From: a virus
DNA: 45,219 nucleotides
IMG/VR virus record: IMGVR_UViG_3300037961_006176
Location: 1-45,219 of that record
Strand: one strand, 5' to 3'
The notes below the pieces were generated by a model. The model was not told where the DNA came from, did no database searches, and worked only from the letters and a program-made list of their open reading frames with translations. Positions within the stretch are counted from its first letter, which is position 1, and each line of letters opens with the position of its first letter. Below, piece after piece: positions 1 through 7,499 of this stretch. The position numbers and the translations under genes are program-made.

Positions 1-286
1 CCTTTTCTTCTCCTATAATTAATTTATGGAATTTACAACCCCAACTTTTTAATTGTTTAGTAGTAAATTCTCTATAATCGATTTTAGATGAATTACCTCT
101 AGCAGTCCAATAAGTAATGTGCCATCCCTCATCAAATAATCTGTTTATTTTACTTATATTTTTATAATCAGGTTCAGCTAAATCATATCTCCTTACATCT
201 GAATAAAAACATATAGTTTCATCAATATCAATATAAGCCTTTTTTTGTTTATCAGAAAATCTTTTAGCTACTTTAAATTCTTGCAT
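1..286 (-). CDS. HAD-superfamily phosphatase, C-terminus cut by window edge
   Basis: The first 95 codons of a gene that runs off the left end. Residues 18-26 read AYIDIDETI, the HAD motif I (DxDxT) with the nucleophile Asp and the acid/base Asp. WTARG near residue 60 fits motif II. The segment LKSWGCKFHKLIIGEEK resembles the small HAD phosphatases found in capsule and sugar-nucleotide loci. Motif IV (DD) would lie beyond the edge. The ATG at 286 directly abuts the stop of the upstream gene. The substrate cannot be told. Given the glycosyltransferases just upstream, a sugar phosphate is a reasonable guess, and a nucleotide or polynucleotide phosphatase is an alternative. Confidence 0.8.
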   Translation of the reverse strand, partial: MQEFKVAKRFSDKQKKAYIDIDETICFYSDVRRYDLAEPDYKNISKINRLFDEGWHITYWTARGNSSKIDYREFTTKQLKSWGCKFHKLIIGEEK

Positions 287-574
287 TTACCAAATTTTAA
301 TTTTACATCTTAATATATCCCAAAACATCATCCAATCTGCAATTTTGGCTTTTATAGGATCATGAAAGGCAGCAGGTTCATTTTTTTCAAATAAATAATG
401 TCCTGTCCAAGCAAATGGGTAAATGATAAAAGGTATAATAGGTATTAAATACCATAACCAATAATAAAAAATTAAATAAGTACTTATTAAAGTAACCCAT
501 TGACCTAAAAAATGTAACCTAATACAATTTTTGTTTTGATGAAGATTTAAATACATTTTATAATAATCCTTCAT
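287..574 (-). CDS. Mpo1-like (DUF962) small membrane protein
   Basis: A 95-residue protein with two hydrophobic segments (about residues 23-40 and 41-55). It has the Mpo1/DUF962 pattern: an N-terminal LHQNKNCIRLHFLGQ (His...Asn...His) and a later WTGHYLFEKNEPAAF, which matches the family's W-x-G-H-x-x-F-E-x-N-x-P-A signature. Yeast Mpo1 is an Fe(II)-dependent dioxygenase acting on 2-hydroxy fatty acids in the membrane, and the histidines here could bind the metal. The gene's 5' end overlaps the 3' end of the glycosyltransferase gene at 558-1184 by 17 bases. Its role in a phage is unknown; modifying host membrane lipids is only a guess. Confidence 0.75.
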   Translation of the reverse strand: MKDYYKMYLNLHQNKNCIRLHFLGQWVTLISTYLIFYYWLWYLIPIIPFIIYPFAWTGHYLFEKNEPAAFHDPIKAKIADWMMFWDILRCKIKIW

Positions 575-1184
575 AAAATTTATTTTGTTTTTCTTGTTTC
601 TCTATAGTTTTATGGTGATATAAAGCTAAATCTTCCATAGGAGGTAGAGCAGCAAATCTTTTATGTCCCTCTAATACTTCATGTACTTTATTTTTCCATT
701 TAATTTCTGGTTTATTTTTCCAAATACGCCATTGATAATCTGGCCAATTAACCCATTTTCTCTCATTTAATTTCCAACCCCACTTTTGTACATGTTCATC
801 TAAAATACCTTTTACTGTATTTACTCTAGGAACTAAATAAACCTCACTTGATGGATTAGATTCTATTATCTTAGGAAGGTTTCTAATTAATAATCTATTA
901 GGCACTTCATCAGCATCAATTTGAAATATGTAATCACCAGAACACATTTCTGATAATTGGTTTTTCCAATCTGCGAAATGATGTTTAAAAGTTGCTGCCA
1001 CATATTTGGTATTAGGTTCATCTTTTAATTCTAAAATACGATTCCATACCTCAGCAGTACCTTTGCCTTTATCAAATAAAACTACTATTTCATCCTCAGG
1101 TCTTCTATTGTCTAATAAAAAATTAAGTAAAATTGTAATTTCTTTTAATTCATTACAAACGGTAATAGCATAACTTATTTTCAT
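558..1184 (-). CDS. Glycosyltransferase family 2-like protein
   Basis: A 208-residue protein beginning MKISYAITVCNELKEI, the usual first strand of GT-A fold transferases. IDADEVP at about residues 90-96 is the metal-binding DxD-type motif (DADE). Later residues such as HHKTIEK fit the C-terminal part of GT2 enzymes of the 'glycosyl transferase with DxDE' type. It is shorter than most GT2 enzymes (230-300 residues), but start and stop are intact. It is the last of three transferases transcribed in series. Donor and acceptor cannot be predicted. A copy of the CGTATATT motif lies just before the start, within the end of the upstream gene (1206-1213). Confidence 0.8.
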   Translation of the reverse strand: MKISYAITVCNELKEITILLNFLLDNRRPEDEIVVLFDKGKGTAEVWNRILELKDEPNTKYVAATFKHHFADWKNQLSEMCSGDYIFQIDADEVPNRLLIRNLPKIIESNPSSEVYLVPRVNTVKGILDEHVQKWGWKLNERKWVNWPDYQWRIWKNKPEIKWKNKVHEVLEGHKRFAALPPMEDLALYHHKTIEKQEKQNKFYEGLL

Positions 1185-1190
1185 ATAATA

Positions 1191-1607
1191 TTAAGGTAAT
1201 AATCCAATATACGAAAGAGCATCCATAAAGTCACGTTCTTTAAAATGTTTTACTGTACTCATATCCGTTTTATATTCACCATCCTCATTTTTTACAGCCT
1301 CAACAGCTGCCCATTTCCATTCATCTTTATTCGTCCCATCAGCAAAAACCATACCTTTTTCTTTAACATTAATTGTATTAGGTAACCAAATTAATTCAGT
1401 ATTAGGGTCTTCCCAAGCTAAATCCTTATACAATTCAGGTAAAATTTCCCATTGTTCATTAAAAAATTGAGATCCTTTTTTCATTAAACTGTTAGTCCAA
1501 AACCCACAGGACATACTATAATAGTTAGTTATGTCTTTATTAACCTCAACTTTATAACATAAATCACCTCCTGATTTAGGACAATTTATTATTTCATCGT
1601 GTTGCAT
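1191..1607 (-). CDS. Conserved-looking hypothetical protein in glycosyltransferase cluster
   Basis: A 138-residue soluble protein that I do not recognise. It has three N-terminal cysteines (CPKSGGDLC and MSCGFW, roughly residues 9, 17 and 34) and is rich in Trp and acidic residues in the middle. There is no signal peptide or membrane segment. It sits between two glycosyltransferase genes, one base after the GT at 1609 and 6 bases before the GT at 1184, so it belongs to the same transcript and may work on the same glycan. The cysteines could form a metal site, but the set looks incomplete. Confidence 0.6.
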   Translation of the reverse strand: MQHDEIINCPKSGGDLCYKVEVNKDITNYYSMSCGFWTNSLMKKGSQFFNEQWEILPELYKDLAWEDPNTELIWLPNTINVKEKGMVFADGTNKDEWKWAAVEAVKNEDGEYKTDMSTVKHFKERDFMDALSYIGLLP

Positions 1608-1608
1608 A

Positions 1609-2904
1609 TTATTTTAATTTTTCTAATTTAGGTAATTCTAATTTAGGCATTTGGAGTTGTACCTGTTCTGCAAATTCAGGAAGGTTATCTTCCAAAATTG
1701 TACCTACTAAATCTCTCATATTTTCCCAACTAAAATTACTTTTAGCAAAATGTTTTTGTTTTCTTGCTCTTTCTAAAAACTTTTTATAATGTTTATATAA
1801 ATTCTTTAAAGTTGTTCCTACATGTGGTTCACTTACTTTAAACCATTTTGCTTCTTTAATTAACCAAGCATTAGCAGCCGATTTATGTACAGGTTCTAAT
1901 GTACCAGGTAATAATGAAGTATATTCAGGATTTAGAAAATCCATATGACCTGACCAACCAGATGCCATAATTGGTTTTCCTGTCAGCCCAAATTCTAATA
2001 ATGGTCTTCCAAATCCTTCTCCTTTGGTTAAACTTAACATAGCTTTAACTTTAGGATGGTTATATAATTCATTCATTTCCTGATCACTAAATTCCCCAGA
2101 TAATAAATAAACATTAGGTAAATTTGAAGATTTTACACTTTTTCTAATTTCCTTAATTTTATTTAATATTTGGTCCCTACTAATATAAGAGGAAACTCCT
2201 GTAGATGCCTTTAATATTAATGCAGGTTTAGGTCCCCTTTTATCTTTAAAAGTTTCATAGAATGATTTTACTAATAATCCTACATTTTTTCTATCATGAC
2301 CTAAATCACCATTCATCCAATGACCTACAAATAAGAAACAAAATTGCTCATCTATTTCTTTTAAGTTAATATTTTTAATTTCACTAGATTTTAAGGTTTT
2401 ATAAATATCTAAATTTACACCTTCAAATACTGTTTTAATAGGTTTAGTTAATTTAATTTGCCCCATTACTTGTTGTGTTTGAGGATTTTTCTTTTCATAA
2501 ACCATATTTTCAAAATTTACCTTAGAAAAATCAGAAGATACTAAATTTAAATCCATTCTATTCATTCCCTCAACCCACTCAGGTTTACAAGCTGTTGCTT
2601 CAATACCAGCTGTTAAACCAATATTGTATTTTCCAACAGGTTGGAATTCATTAGGAATAGTTATTTGCATCCATATATCAGGTTTTTGTTGTTGCCAATT
2701 AGGTTTAGCTAAGTGTCCTAATAAAAAATTCCATTCTGGATTTTGGTTACAAAAACCCCAAGATGTTTCTCCCCATCTTTGAGATAATAATTCAACTTTA
2801 TATTTATCTAAATCAATAATAGCTTTAACTATATCTCTTGCTCTTGCTCCATATCCTGAGTAAGTGTCAAATGGACATGATATTACAAATCTTGGTTTGC
2901 TCAT
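1609..2904 (-). CDS. Glycosyltransferase, GT4 (group 1) type
   Basis: A 431-residue GT-B fold enzyme. The N-terminus MSKPRFVISCPFDTYSGYG shows the Gly-rich loop of the acceptor domain. The donor domain carries FLFVGHWM, and LTKGEGFGRPLLEFGLTGKP (about residues 292-311) gives the E-x7-E motif typical of retaining GT4 enzymes. The C-terminal tail is Lys/Leu/Pro-rich. Its stop overlaps the ATG of nothing downstream but shares bases (TAATG) with the upstream GT at 2904, so the two are probably translated together. Substrates are unknown. Confidence 0.85.
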   Translation of the reverse strand: MSKPRFVISCPFDTYSGYGARARDIVKAIIDLDKYKVELLSQRWGETSWGFCNQNPEWNFLLGHLAKPNWQQQKPDIWMQITIPNEFQPVGKYNIGLTAGIEATACKPEWVEGMNRMDLNLVSSDFSKVNFENMVYEKKNPQTQQVMGQIKLTKPIKTVFEGVNLDIYKTLKSSEIKNINLKEIDEQFCFLFVGHWMNGDLGHDRKNVGLLVKSFYETFKDKRGPKPALILKASTGVSSYISRDQILNKIKEIRKSVKSSNLPNVYLLSGEFSDQEMNELYNHPKVKAMLSLTKGEGFGRPLLEFGLTGKPIMASGWSGHMDFLNPEYTSLLPGTLEPVHKSAANAWLIKEAKWFKVSEPHVGTTLKNLYKHYKKFLERARKQKHFAKSNFSWENMRDLVGTILEDNLPEFAEQVQLQMPKLELPKLEKLK

Positions 2905-4349
2905 TAATATATTATTTTATGGTTTAAAAATTTTCCTTTATACTCATTAGCATTTACTATTTCATATTTTTCTTTACCTTTAAAAATAGTAAATAATTCA
3001 TCTACAGCATTAATAACTCTTTGTGCTTGATGTTTTGAAGTAAATCCTGCTTCATCTCCTACAGCCCAATCTCTACCTAATTTACCTCTTCTTTTTAATT
3101 CCTTTCTACCTAACTTATACACTTCTTTTATCCTTTCAGCTGCATCCTCCCAAGTGCATCTATCATCAAAGATGTAAGGTGTTGGAGGAGAACCTTGGAT
3201 TGATCTACTAGTAGGGTAAACAGGAAATGCCCATTCTCCATGTTTTTTAAAAGTACCTCTATGATTTGAAGGTATATCTTTACAAGGTGTAAACCAATTG
3301 CCTTCATTATCAATAAATCTCATTTGATCCTGCATACCACCTGTAACATTAGCTATTATAGGGGTACCAGCTAAAATGGATTCAGTATTAGCTAACCCCC
3401 AACCTTCATTAGAAGTTAATAATATAGTACAATCAGCCATATTATAGAAGAAATTCAGTTGTTTTTCTGTTAACTTTTGATCTATCAAATATATTTGATC
3501 ATGATACTTTTCACCTAACAAATATTCTATTACTTGAGGTAAATCAGTTCCAGGGTCTGTTACTTTCTCTGTTTTAAGAATAAAAGCACACTTTTTAGCT
3601 TTATCTTCAGGTAATGAATCTAAAAATGCTCTAAATGCTAATAAAGTATCAGGAATTTGTTTTCTCCTAATGTTCCTTGAATTAAAATAAAGTGTAAAAT
3701 CATATTCTTTACCTTTAAATACAGCATTTTTAAATTCTTGTAATTCGATATCTGAATCATCTATAGGTTTGTATGCATTAATATCTTTACCATGAGGAAC
3801 ATATTTAAATAGTCTTCTAGAATTATCACATTCTTCTAAAACTAATTTATTAATATTAACCGTTTGTTTTGATATACCCATTAATAAATCACAAGCTTCA
3901 TAATAAGGTTTATTATACATTGGAGCTGGGTAATCATCCCAAATGTTTAGATATATTATTGGGATATTCTTCCTAATTTCCTGTTCCATATTCCAAATAT
4001 GCATAAAGTATCTAGGATCAGTAAATAAAAACATAGCATCCGGTTTTTCTATCTGTAATATTTGTCTAATAGTATTGGGATCACCATAACCATTAGTAGG
4101 ATAAAGCATAACAGAAGCATCACTTATTCCAGCCATTTTATTAGTATCAGCACTAATATCTAATTTTTTTCCTACCTCTGGATGTTTAATCGCTCCAGCC
4201 ATTTGAACCCAATTAAAATGTTGAGCAGTATGTATTACTATTTCCTTAGCTACTGTAGCCACACCAGAGTGAACTCTAATGTCATCACATATTAAAAGTA
4301 TTTTTTTTCTTTTACTAGGTGGTAAATATTTAAATTGTTCTTTGTTCAT
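2904..4349 (-). CDS. Glycosyltransferase, GT4 (group 1) type
   Basis: A 481-residue GT-B enzyme. KKILLICDDIRVHSGVATVA at about residues 16-35 is the N-terminal nucleotide-fold strand plus Gly loop. LLTSNEGWGLANTESILAGT at about 312-331 contains the E-x7-E donor-site motif, followed by a GGMQDQM segment. The C-terminal region WEDAAERIKEVY is typical of GT4 proteins. It is the first of three transferases in this run and follows the small RHH-like gene by three bases. The run looks like a small glycosylation module for virion or host surface; the target is not visible. Confidence 0.85.
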   Translation of the reverse strand: MNKEQFKYLPPSKRKKILLICDDIRVHSGVATVAKEIVIHTAQHFNWVQMAGAIKHPEVGKKLDISADTNKMAGISDASVMLYPTNGYGDPNTIRQILQIEKPDAMFLFTDPRYFMHIWNMEQEIRKNIPIIYLNIWDDYPAPMYNKPYYEACDLLMGISKQTVNINKLVLEECDNSRRLFKYVPHGKDINAYKPIDDSDIELQEFKNAVFKGKEYDFTLYFNSRNIRRKQIPDTLLAFRAFLDSLPEDKAKKCAFILKTEKVTDPGTDLPQVIEYLLGEKYHDQIYLIDQKLTEKQLNFFYNMADCTILLTSNEGWGLANTESILAGTPIIANVTGGMQDQMRFIDNEGNWFTPCKDIPSNHRGTFKKHGEWAFPVYPTSRSIQGSPPTPYIFDDRCTWEDAAERIKEVYKLGRKELKRRGKLGRDWAVGDEAGFTSKHQAQRVINAVDELFTIFKGKEKYEIVNANEYKGKFLNHKIIY

Positions 4350-4352
4350 TGA

Positions 4353-4541
4353 TTATAATTCGAGGTTTGTTTGATTGGTTATTTGTTTACGAAAATCATC
4401 ATCTGTAAGATACAAAAACAAAGCACGGTCTGCAAGTTTTTGAAATGAAAATTTTCTTTTTACACATTCAATCTTAAAATTCTCGAATAAATCGCTTTTA
4501 ACTTTGACACTAGTTAGTGTCATTGGTTTTTTATTTGTCAT
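4353..4541 (-). CDS. Small ribbon-helix-helix-like DNA-binding protein
   Basis: A 62-residue protein. TLTSVKVKSDLFENFKIECV could be the beta strand and first helix, and KRKFSFQKLADRALFLYLTD the second helix of an Arc/MetJ-type ribbon-helix-helix fold, which would act as a dimer on DNA. The fold call rests on size and residue pattern only. It is the first gene after a promoter-like leader (4542-4600) holding both a T4-late-type TATAAATA and a TATAAT-type box, and it leads the glycosyltransferase run. It may be a regulator, possibly of its own operon. Confidence 0.55.
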   Translation of the reverse strand: MTNKKPMTLTSVKVKSDLFENFKIECVKRKFSFQKLADRALFLYLTDDDFRKQITNQTNLEL

Positions 4542-4560
4542 AATCTTAATTTATTAAAAC

Positions 4561-4575
4561 GTTTATTATACATAT
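4561..4575 (-). promoter_or_regulatory. Recurrent TATAAT-type promoter motif upstream of the RHH-like gene
   Basis: Read on the minus strand this is ATATGTATAATAAAC. The same 15 bases occur before hsp20 (11541-11555), and 14 of 15 occur before a holin-like gene (28197-28211). All three lie between genes or at a gene end, in the direction of transcription. The TATAAT core resembles a sigma70-type -10 box. It is about 20 bases from the start codon at 4541. Confidence 0.5.
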
Positions 4576-4580
4576 ATAAG

Positions 4581-4588
4581 TATTTATA
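4581..4588 (-). promoter_or_regulatory. Candidate T4-type late promoter box
   Basis: The minus strand reads TATAAATA, identical to the consensus late-promoter box recognised by T4 sigma factor gp55, about 40 bases before the ATG at 4541. In AT-rich DNA this octamer can arise by chance, and I found no second convincing copy before another gene, so the call is tentative. Confidence 0.3.
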
Positions 4589-4600
4589 AAAGTCGCTCTT

Positions 4601-5494
4601 TTATTCACAGTACCCACAAGTACAGGGGTAATTTTGTTCCTTAATTTTTCCTTGGGAATTAAACACGTGAGACATAAAATCATTTACGTATTTGTTAGCC
4701 CTATTTAACTTTATTTTACCACTTGGGGGTGAAAATTCTTGTATCCTTGTTTGTGCCCAGTCACAATTTTCATATAATTTTCTTTTAACTATAAAAAATT
4801 TAATATCTATTTTATCTAGAGGTATATTATATAATTCAGAAAAATATTTTTTATATAAAATAAGTTGAAATTGCTTATCTTCATTTTTTTTCATTTTATC
4901 ATGCCATCCTCTAGTACTTGTTTTAATATCAATTATTGTAAAAGTATCACTGCGTTCATGATATAAAACAACATCTAACATTCCTTTAAACAGTAAATTA
5001 TTTAACATTTTATTAGGGGTATTAATAATAGGCAATTCAATACCTACTAGATAAGTACCTCTTTTTGAGAAATAACCACCTACCTTTTTCTTAAAAAACC
5101 TTAGTATTTCAACTCCATCTTCAAAAAATTCCCTCATTTCAACTGCATCCGAAAAATGAACTTCATTATTTTGTTTGTATTGTTTTTGATAAGACTCAAT
5201 AAATACCTCTTGAAATCTGTCTATTAATTCTAATCTATTAGCAGCTGCCTTAGATTGTTCATAAAATACAGTTAAATATTCCTGAATTACCTCATGGATA
5301 GCAATACCAAAAACTAAATATATAGAAACATCTCTTTGACTAATCTTATCCTTATAATGCAATGCCCATTTTCTTTGACATTGTTTGAACATAGATATCT
5401 GAGAATATGATATATTCTTTTGGTATGAGTAATCAATCTCATGGGGTGGATTCTTTTGAATCTCCCTAACTATTTTAGGTAATTTTTTAGCCAA
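4601..5494 (-). CDS. PD-(D/E)XK nuclease, Cas4/RecB-like
   Basis: A 297-residue protein. The N-terminal ISYSQISMFKQCQRKW is the typical start of RecB/Cas4 nucleases (S-x-S-x5-C). GIAIHEVIQEYL gives the conserved His near residue 67. LLFKGMLDVVL and FTIIDIKTS are the catalytic D...(D/E)xK core, and a Gln/Tyr helix (QFQLILYKKYF) follows. One N-terminal Cys plus a C-terminal C-x-C-x2-C (CTCGYC) could hold a 4Fe-4S cluster as in Cas4 and AddB. Such enzymes process DNA ends in replication or recombination. It lies downstream of the clamp-loader genes. Confidence 0.85.
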   Translation of the reverse strand: MAKKLPKIVREIQKNPPHEIDYSYQKNISYSQISMFKQCQRKWALHYKDKISQRDVSIYLVFGIAIHEVIQEYLTVFYEQSKAAANRLELIDRFQEVFIESYQKQYKQNNEVHFSDAVEMREFFEDGVEILRFFKKKVGGYFSKRGTYLVGIELPIINTPNKMLNNLLFKGMLDVVLYHERSDTFTIIDIKTSTRGWHDKMKKNEDKQFQLILYKKYFSELYNIPLDKIDIKFFIVKRKLYENCDWAQTRIQEFSPPSGKIKLNRANKYVNDFMSHVFNSQGKIKEQNYPCTCGYCE

Positions 5495-5497
5495 AAT

Positions 5498-5899
5498 TTA
5501 TTTTTTCCATTTATTACGCCCAACTAACATCCCAATTATTCCATAATTAGCAATGTCAATAAACGTATCTTCCATACCTTCTCCTTTAACATAATTTCTA
5601 TTATGTACTAGAAGGTTTTTTAATCTTGAAATTTTATCAGTAAGTCTGATAGCTAAGCCAGTTAATGAAAATTTTTTATCATCACTACTATTTAAGATAT
5701 CACCTCCAAGGGCTATATTATTTAAACCATAATCCATATGTTTAGCGGCAAACATTTCATACATTTCCATCCCAATTCTTTTATATTCTTCAGCTAACTC
5801 GGGATATTCAGTTTCAAATATTTCAACTACTCCTAAACCATCAATCGTAGTTTCTTTCTTTTCATCAGTCATTAATTCATATGCTTTTTTACTATCCAT
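5498..5899 (-). CDS. Nmad1/DUF1599-family nucleotide-modification-associated protein
   Basis: A 133-residue helical protein. The pattern KHMDYGLNNIA, then AIRLTDKISRLKNLL, then EGMEDTFIDIANYGIIGML matches the DUF1599 (nucleotide modification associated domain 1) family: DYG...N, R-x-x-DK-x-x-RL and E-x-x-x-DT-x-x-D-x-x-x-Y. Families of this type occur in phages with hypermodified DNA, where they are thought to act on nucleotides. That agrees with the 7-deazaguanine cassette elsewhere in this window. It overlaps the upstream 75-residue gene by 8 bases. The biochemical reaction is not established. Confidence 0.7.
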   Translation of the reverse strand: MDSKKAYELMTDEKKETTIDGLGVVEIFETEYPELAEEYKRIGMEMYEMFAAKHMDYGLNNIALGGDILNSSDDKKFSLTGLAIRLTDKISRLKNLLVHNRNYVKGEGMEDTFIDIANYGIIGMLVGRNKWKK

Positions 5900-6119
5900 T
5901 TACTTGTGATTTAACATTAAAATATTTTTCTAATATTTCTAACCTTTCATCTGCTGATGCTAATAATTTTAGAGCTTCATTACAGTTATCCCAATAGTCT
6001 TTAGTTGAATGATCACCAATACCTGCTGGGTGGTTAGTTAATAATTTAACACTTGCTAATGCTTTAGCTTTGTCAGCCTCAGCTTCTTTTTTTAAAAATT
6101 CGTATACTTCTTTATTCAT
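5892..6119 (-). CDS. Small hypothetical protein, mostly helical
   Basis: A 75-residue protein of unknown function. It is Lys/Glu/Ala-rich with two predicted amphipathic helices (about residues 3-28 and 45-68) joined by a Gly/His/Pro loop (NHPAGIGDHSTKDYW). No catalytic motif, signal peptide or membrane segment is visible. It overlaps the start of the Nmad1-like gene by 8 bases, so it is probably co-translated with it. Confidence 0.6.
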   Translation of the reverse strand: MNKEVYEFLKKEAEADKAKALASVKLLTNHPAGIGDHSTKDYWDNCNEALKLLASADERLEILEKYFNVKSQVNG

Positions 6120-6128
6120 AATTTTAAT

Positions 6129-6836
6129 TTAACGGTTATCTATATATACTATTACTTCAGTGTAATAATTTAAAAAATCTTCAGTAAATATATACTCATT
6201 AGATATTTCAAACATATCAGTAGAATACAATTTTACTTTAGGAAACAATCTAAGATATGTATCTCTAAAAATTCTAAATTCTTCCTTATGATCTTTTAAA
6301 TGCCATTCACCTACTATTTTTCTAACGTTTTCTTTTATCCACCAAAAATTGTTATCATTAAAAATATTATATTCTCCACCTTCACAATCAGTTTTTAAAA
6401 AATCAATTTTATCCACATTAGCATTTTTAACAATATCCATAAAGGTTAAGGTTGGGAATGTACCTATGTTTGATTTAATTTCACCCTCCTTTAAGTCATA
6501 AGCCTTTAAAACTTCTTTTCCACTAGTACTACCTACACCAACTTTAAAAATTTCACAATTTAATTTAGTTGTTTGACAATTATCTACAAGAGTAGATATT
6601 ATAGTATTACTAGGTTCTATACAAATTACTTTTGATGGGTTTTGATTTTTAATTTGGAATACAAAAGGACCTATACTTGCTCCAAAATCAAATACAATAT
6701 CTCCCTCCTCTACTTCAAAATCAATTTGGTATTGTCCATTTTTATAGGTTGTATATTCCTTTATAATTACATCTTTAAACCAACCACTACTAGCACCCCA
6801 TTTAAAACCCTTAAATAAATTATTGTTTTCTTTCAT
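6129..6836 (-). CDS. FkbM-type SAM-dependent methyltransferase
   Basis: A 235-residue class I methyltransferase. IVFDFGASIGPF at about residues 47-58 is motif I (the SAM-binding Gly loop), VICIEPSN is the acidic end of strand 2, and IDFLKTDCEGGEYNIF is the FkbM signature (D-x-E-G-x-E). FkbM enzymes usually O-methylate sugars. It ends where gp62 begins (4-base overlap), so it sits inside the clamp-loader operon as an accessory gene. A second FkbM gene is at 14596-15420. Modification of a phage- or host-made glycan is a likely role. Confidence 0.85.
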   Translation of the reverse strand: MKENNNLFKGFKWGASSGWFKDVIIKEYTTYKNGQYQIDFEVEEGDIVFDFGASIGPFVFQIKNQNPSKVICIEPSNTIISTLVDNCQTTKLNCEIFKVGVGSTSGKEVLKAYDLKEGEIKSNIGTFPTLTFMDIVKNANVDKIDFLKTDCEGGEYNIFNDNNFWWIKENVRKIVGEWHLKDHKEEFRIFRDTYLRLFPKVKLYSTDMFEISNEYIFTEDFLNYYTEVIVYIDNR

Positions 6837-7246
6837 TTTAATAATTTACTAATTTCTTTATTGTCATACCCCATACTGGTTAATATACTAAGAATAATAT
6901 CATCTTCCAAAATATTTAAATAATCCTTCACTTCAGATTTTGAACACTCCCAATGGTTAGATAGAGATAATAATAACTCATTATTATGTTGCTTAACATT
7001 AGACTTAATATATTTATTCCATTTTGTGTTTTTTGGTATAAATTCTTTATAAATACTATAAATTGCTCTTTTTTCCTGTGGAGGATATTCTTGTACATAA
7101 TTGGCTACTTCAATAAAATCTGGGTTCATAGAAATAAATCTATGTATCATATAACTATTCCATACCTCCCAATCTTTATCTGTAAAATTTTCGACTGGTG
7201 ATTTAATATAATTGATTTGTTTAAGCCAATCAAATATATTCTTCAT
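6833..7246 (-). CDS. 62: Clamp-loader small subunit, gp62-like
   Basis: A 137-residue protein. The N-terminal MKNIFDWLKQINYIKSPVEN and WNSYMIHRFISMNPDFIEVAN resemble T4/cyanophage gp62, which has an 'INY-K' start and an aromatic 'Y-x-x-x-R-x-x-S' helix. Basic residues follow (PKNTKWNKYIK), then an acidic C-terminal helix pair. In T4, gp62 joins four gp44 subunits to load the gp45 clamp. The position two genes after gp44 supports this, since T4 also has 44 followed by 62. It is shorter than T4 gp62 (187 residues), as in many marine relatives. Confidence 0.75.
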   Translation of the reverse strand: MKNIFDWLKQINYIKSPVENFTDKDWEVWNSYMIHRFISMNPDFIEVANYVQEYPPQEKRAIYSIYKEFIPKNTKWNKYIKSNVKQHNNELLLSLSNHWECSKSEVKDYLNILEDDIILSILTSMGYDNKEISKLLK

Positions 7247-7497
7247 TAGGCAATTTCTTCCTCTAGTTCCTCTCTTAAATCAGCAGGAACTGATCCTTTT
7301 AATATCTTGCCTGTTTTAGGATCAAAAAATACTGGTATTGGTAATAAGGCATCTTCGTCTGTTCCAGTAATAAATTTAGATACTGTTCTTAAAATTACAC
7401 CTTGTTGAAATACACTTCCACCTTTTGAATTTTTAATACCAGTAGTATTTTTTAAATCAATAGGAGGACCTGCTGGGTTTTGAATTGGTTGTTCCAT
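7246..7497 (-). CDS. Small hypothetical protein between gp44 and gp62
   Basis: An 83-residue protein I do not recognise. The first third is Pro/Gly-rich and probably disordered (NPAGPP near residue 7). The middle has LRTVSKFITGTDEDALLPIPVFFDPKTGKIL, and the end is very acidic (ELEEEIA). Its stop and the gp62 start share bases (TAATG), so the clamp-loader subunits are translated with this gene between them. A replication link is suggested only by position. Confidence 0.6.
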   Translation of the reverse strand: MEQPIQNPAGPPIDLKNTTGIKNSKGGSVFQQGVILRTVSKFITGTDEDALLPIPVFFDPKTGKILKGSVPADLREELEEEIA

Positions 7498-7499
7498 AA

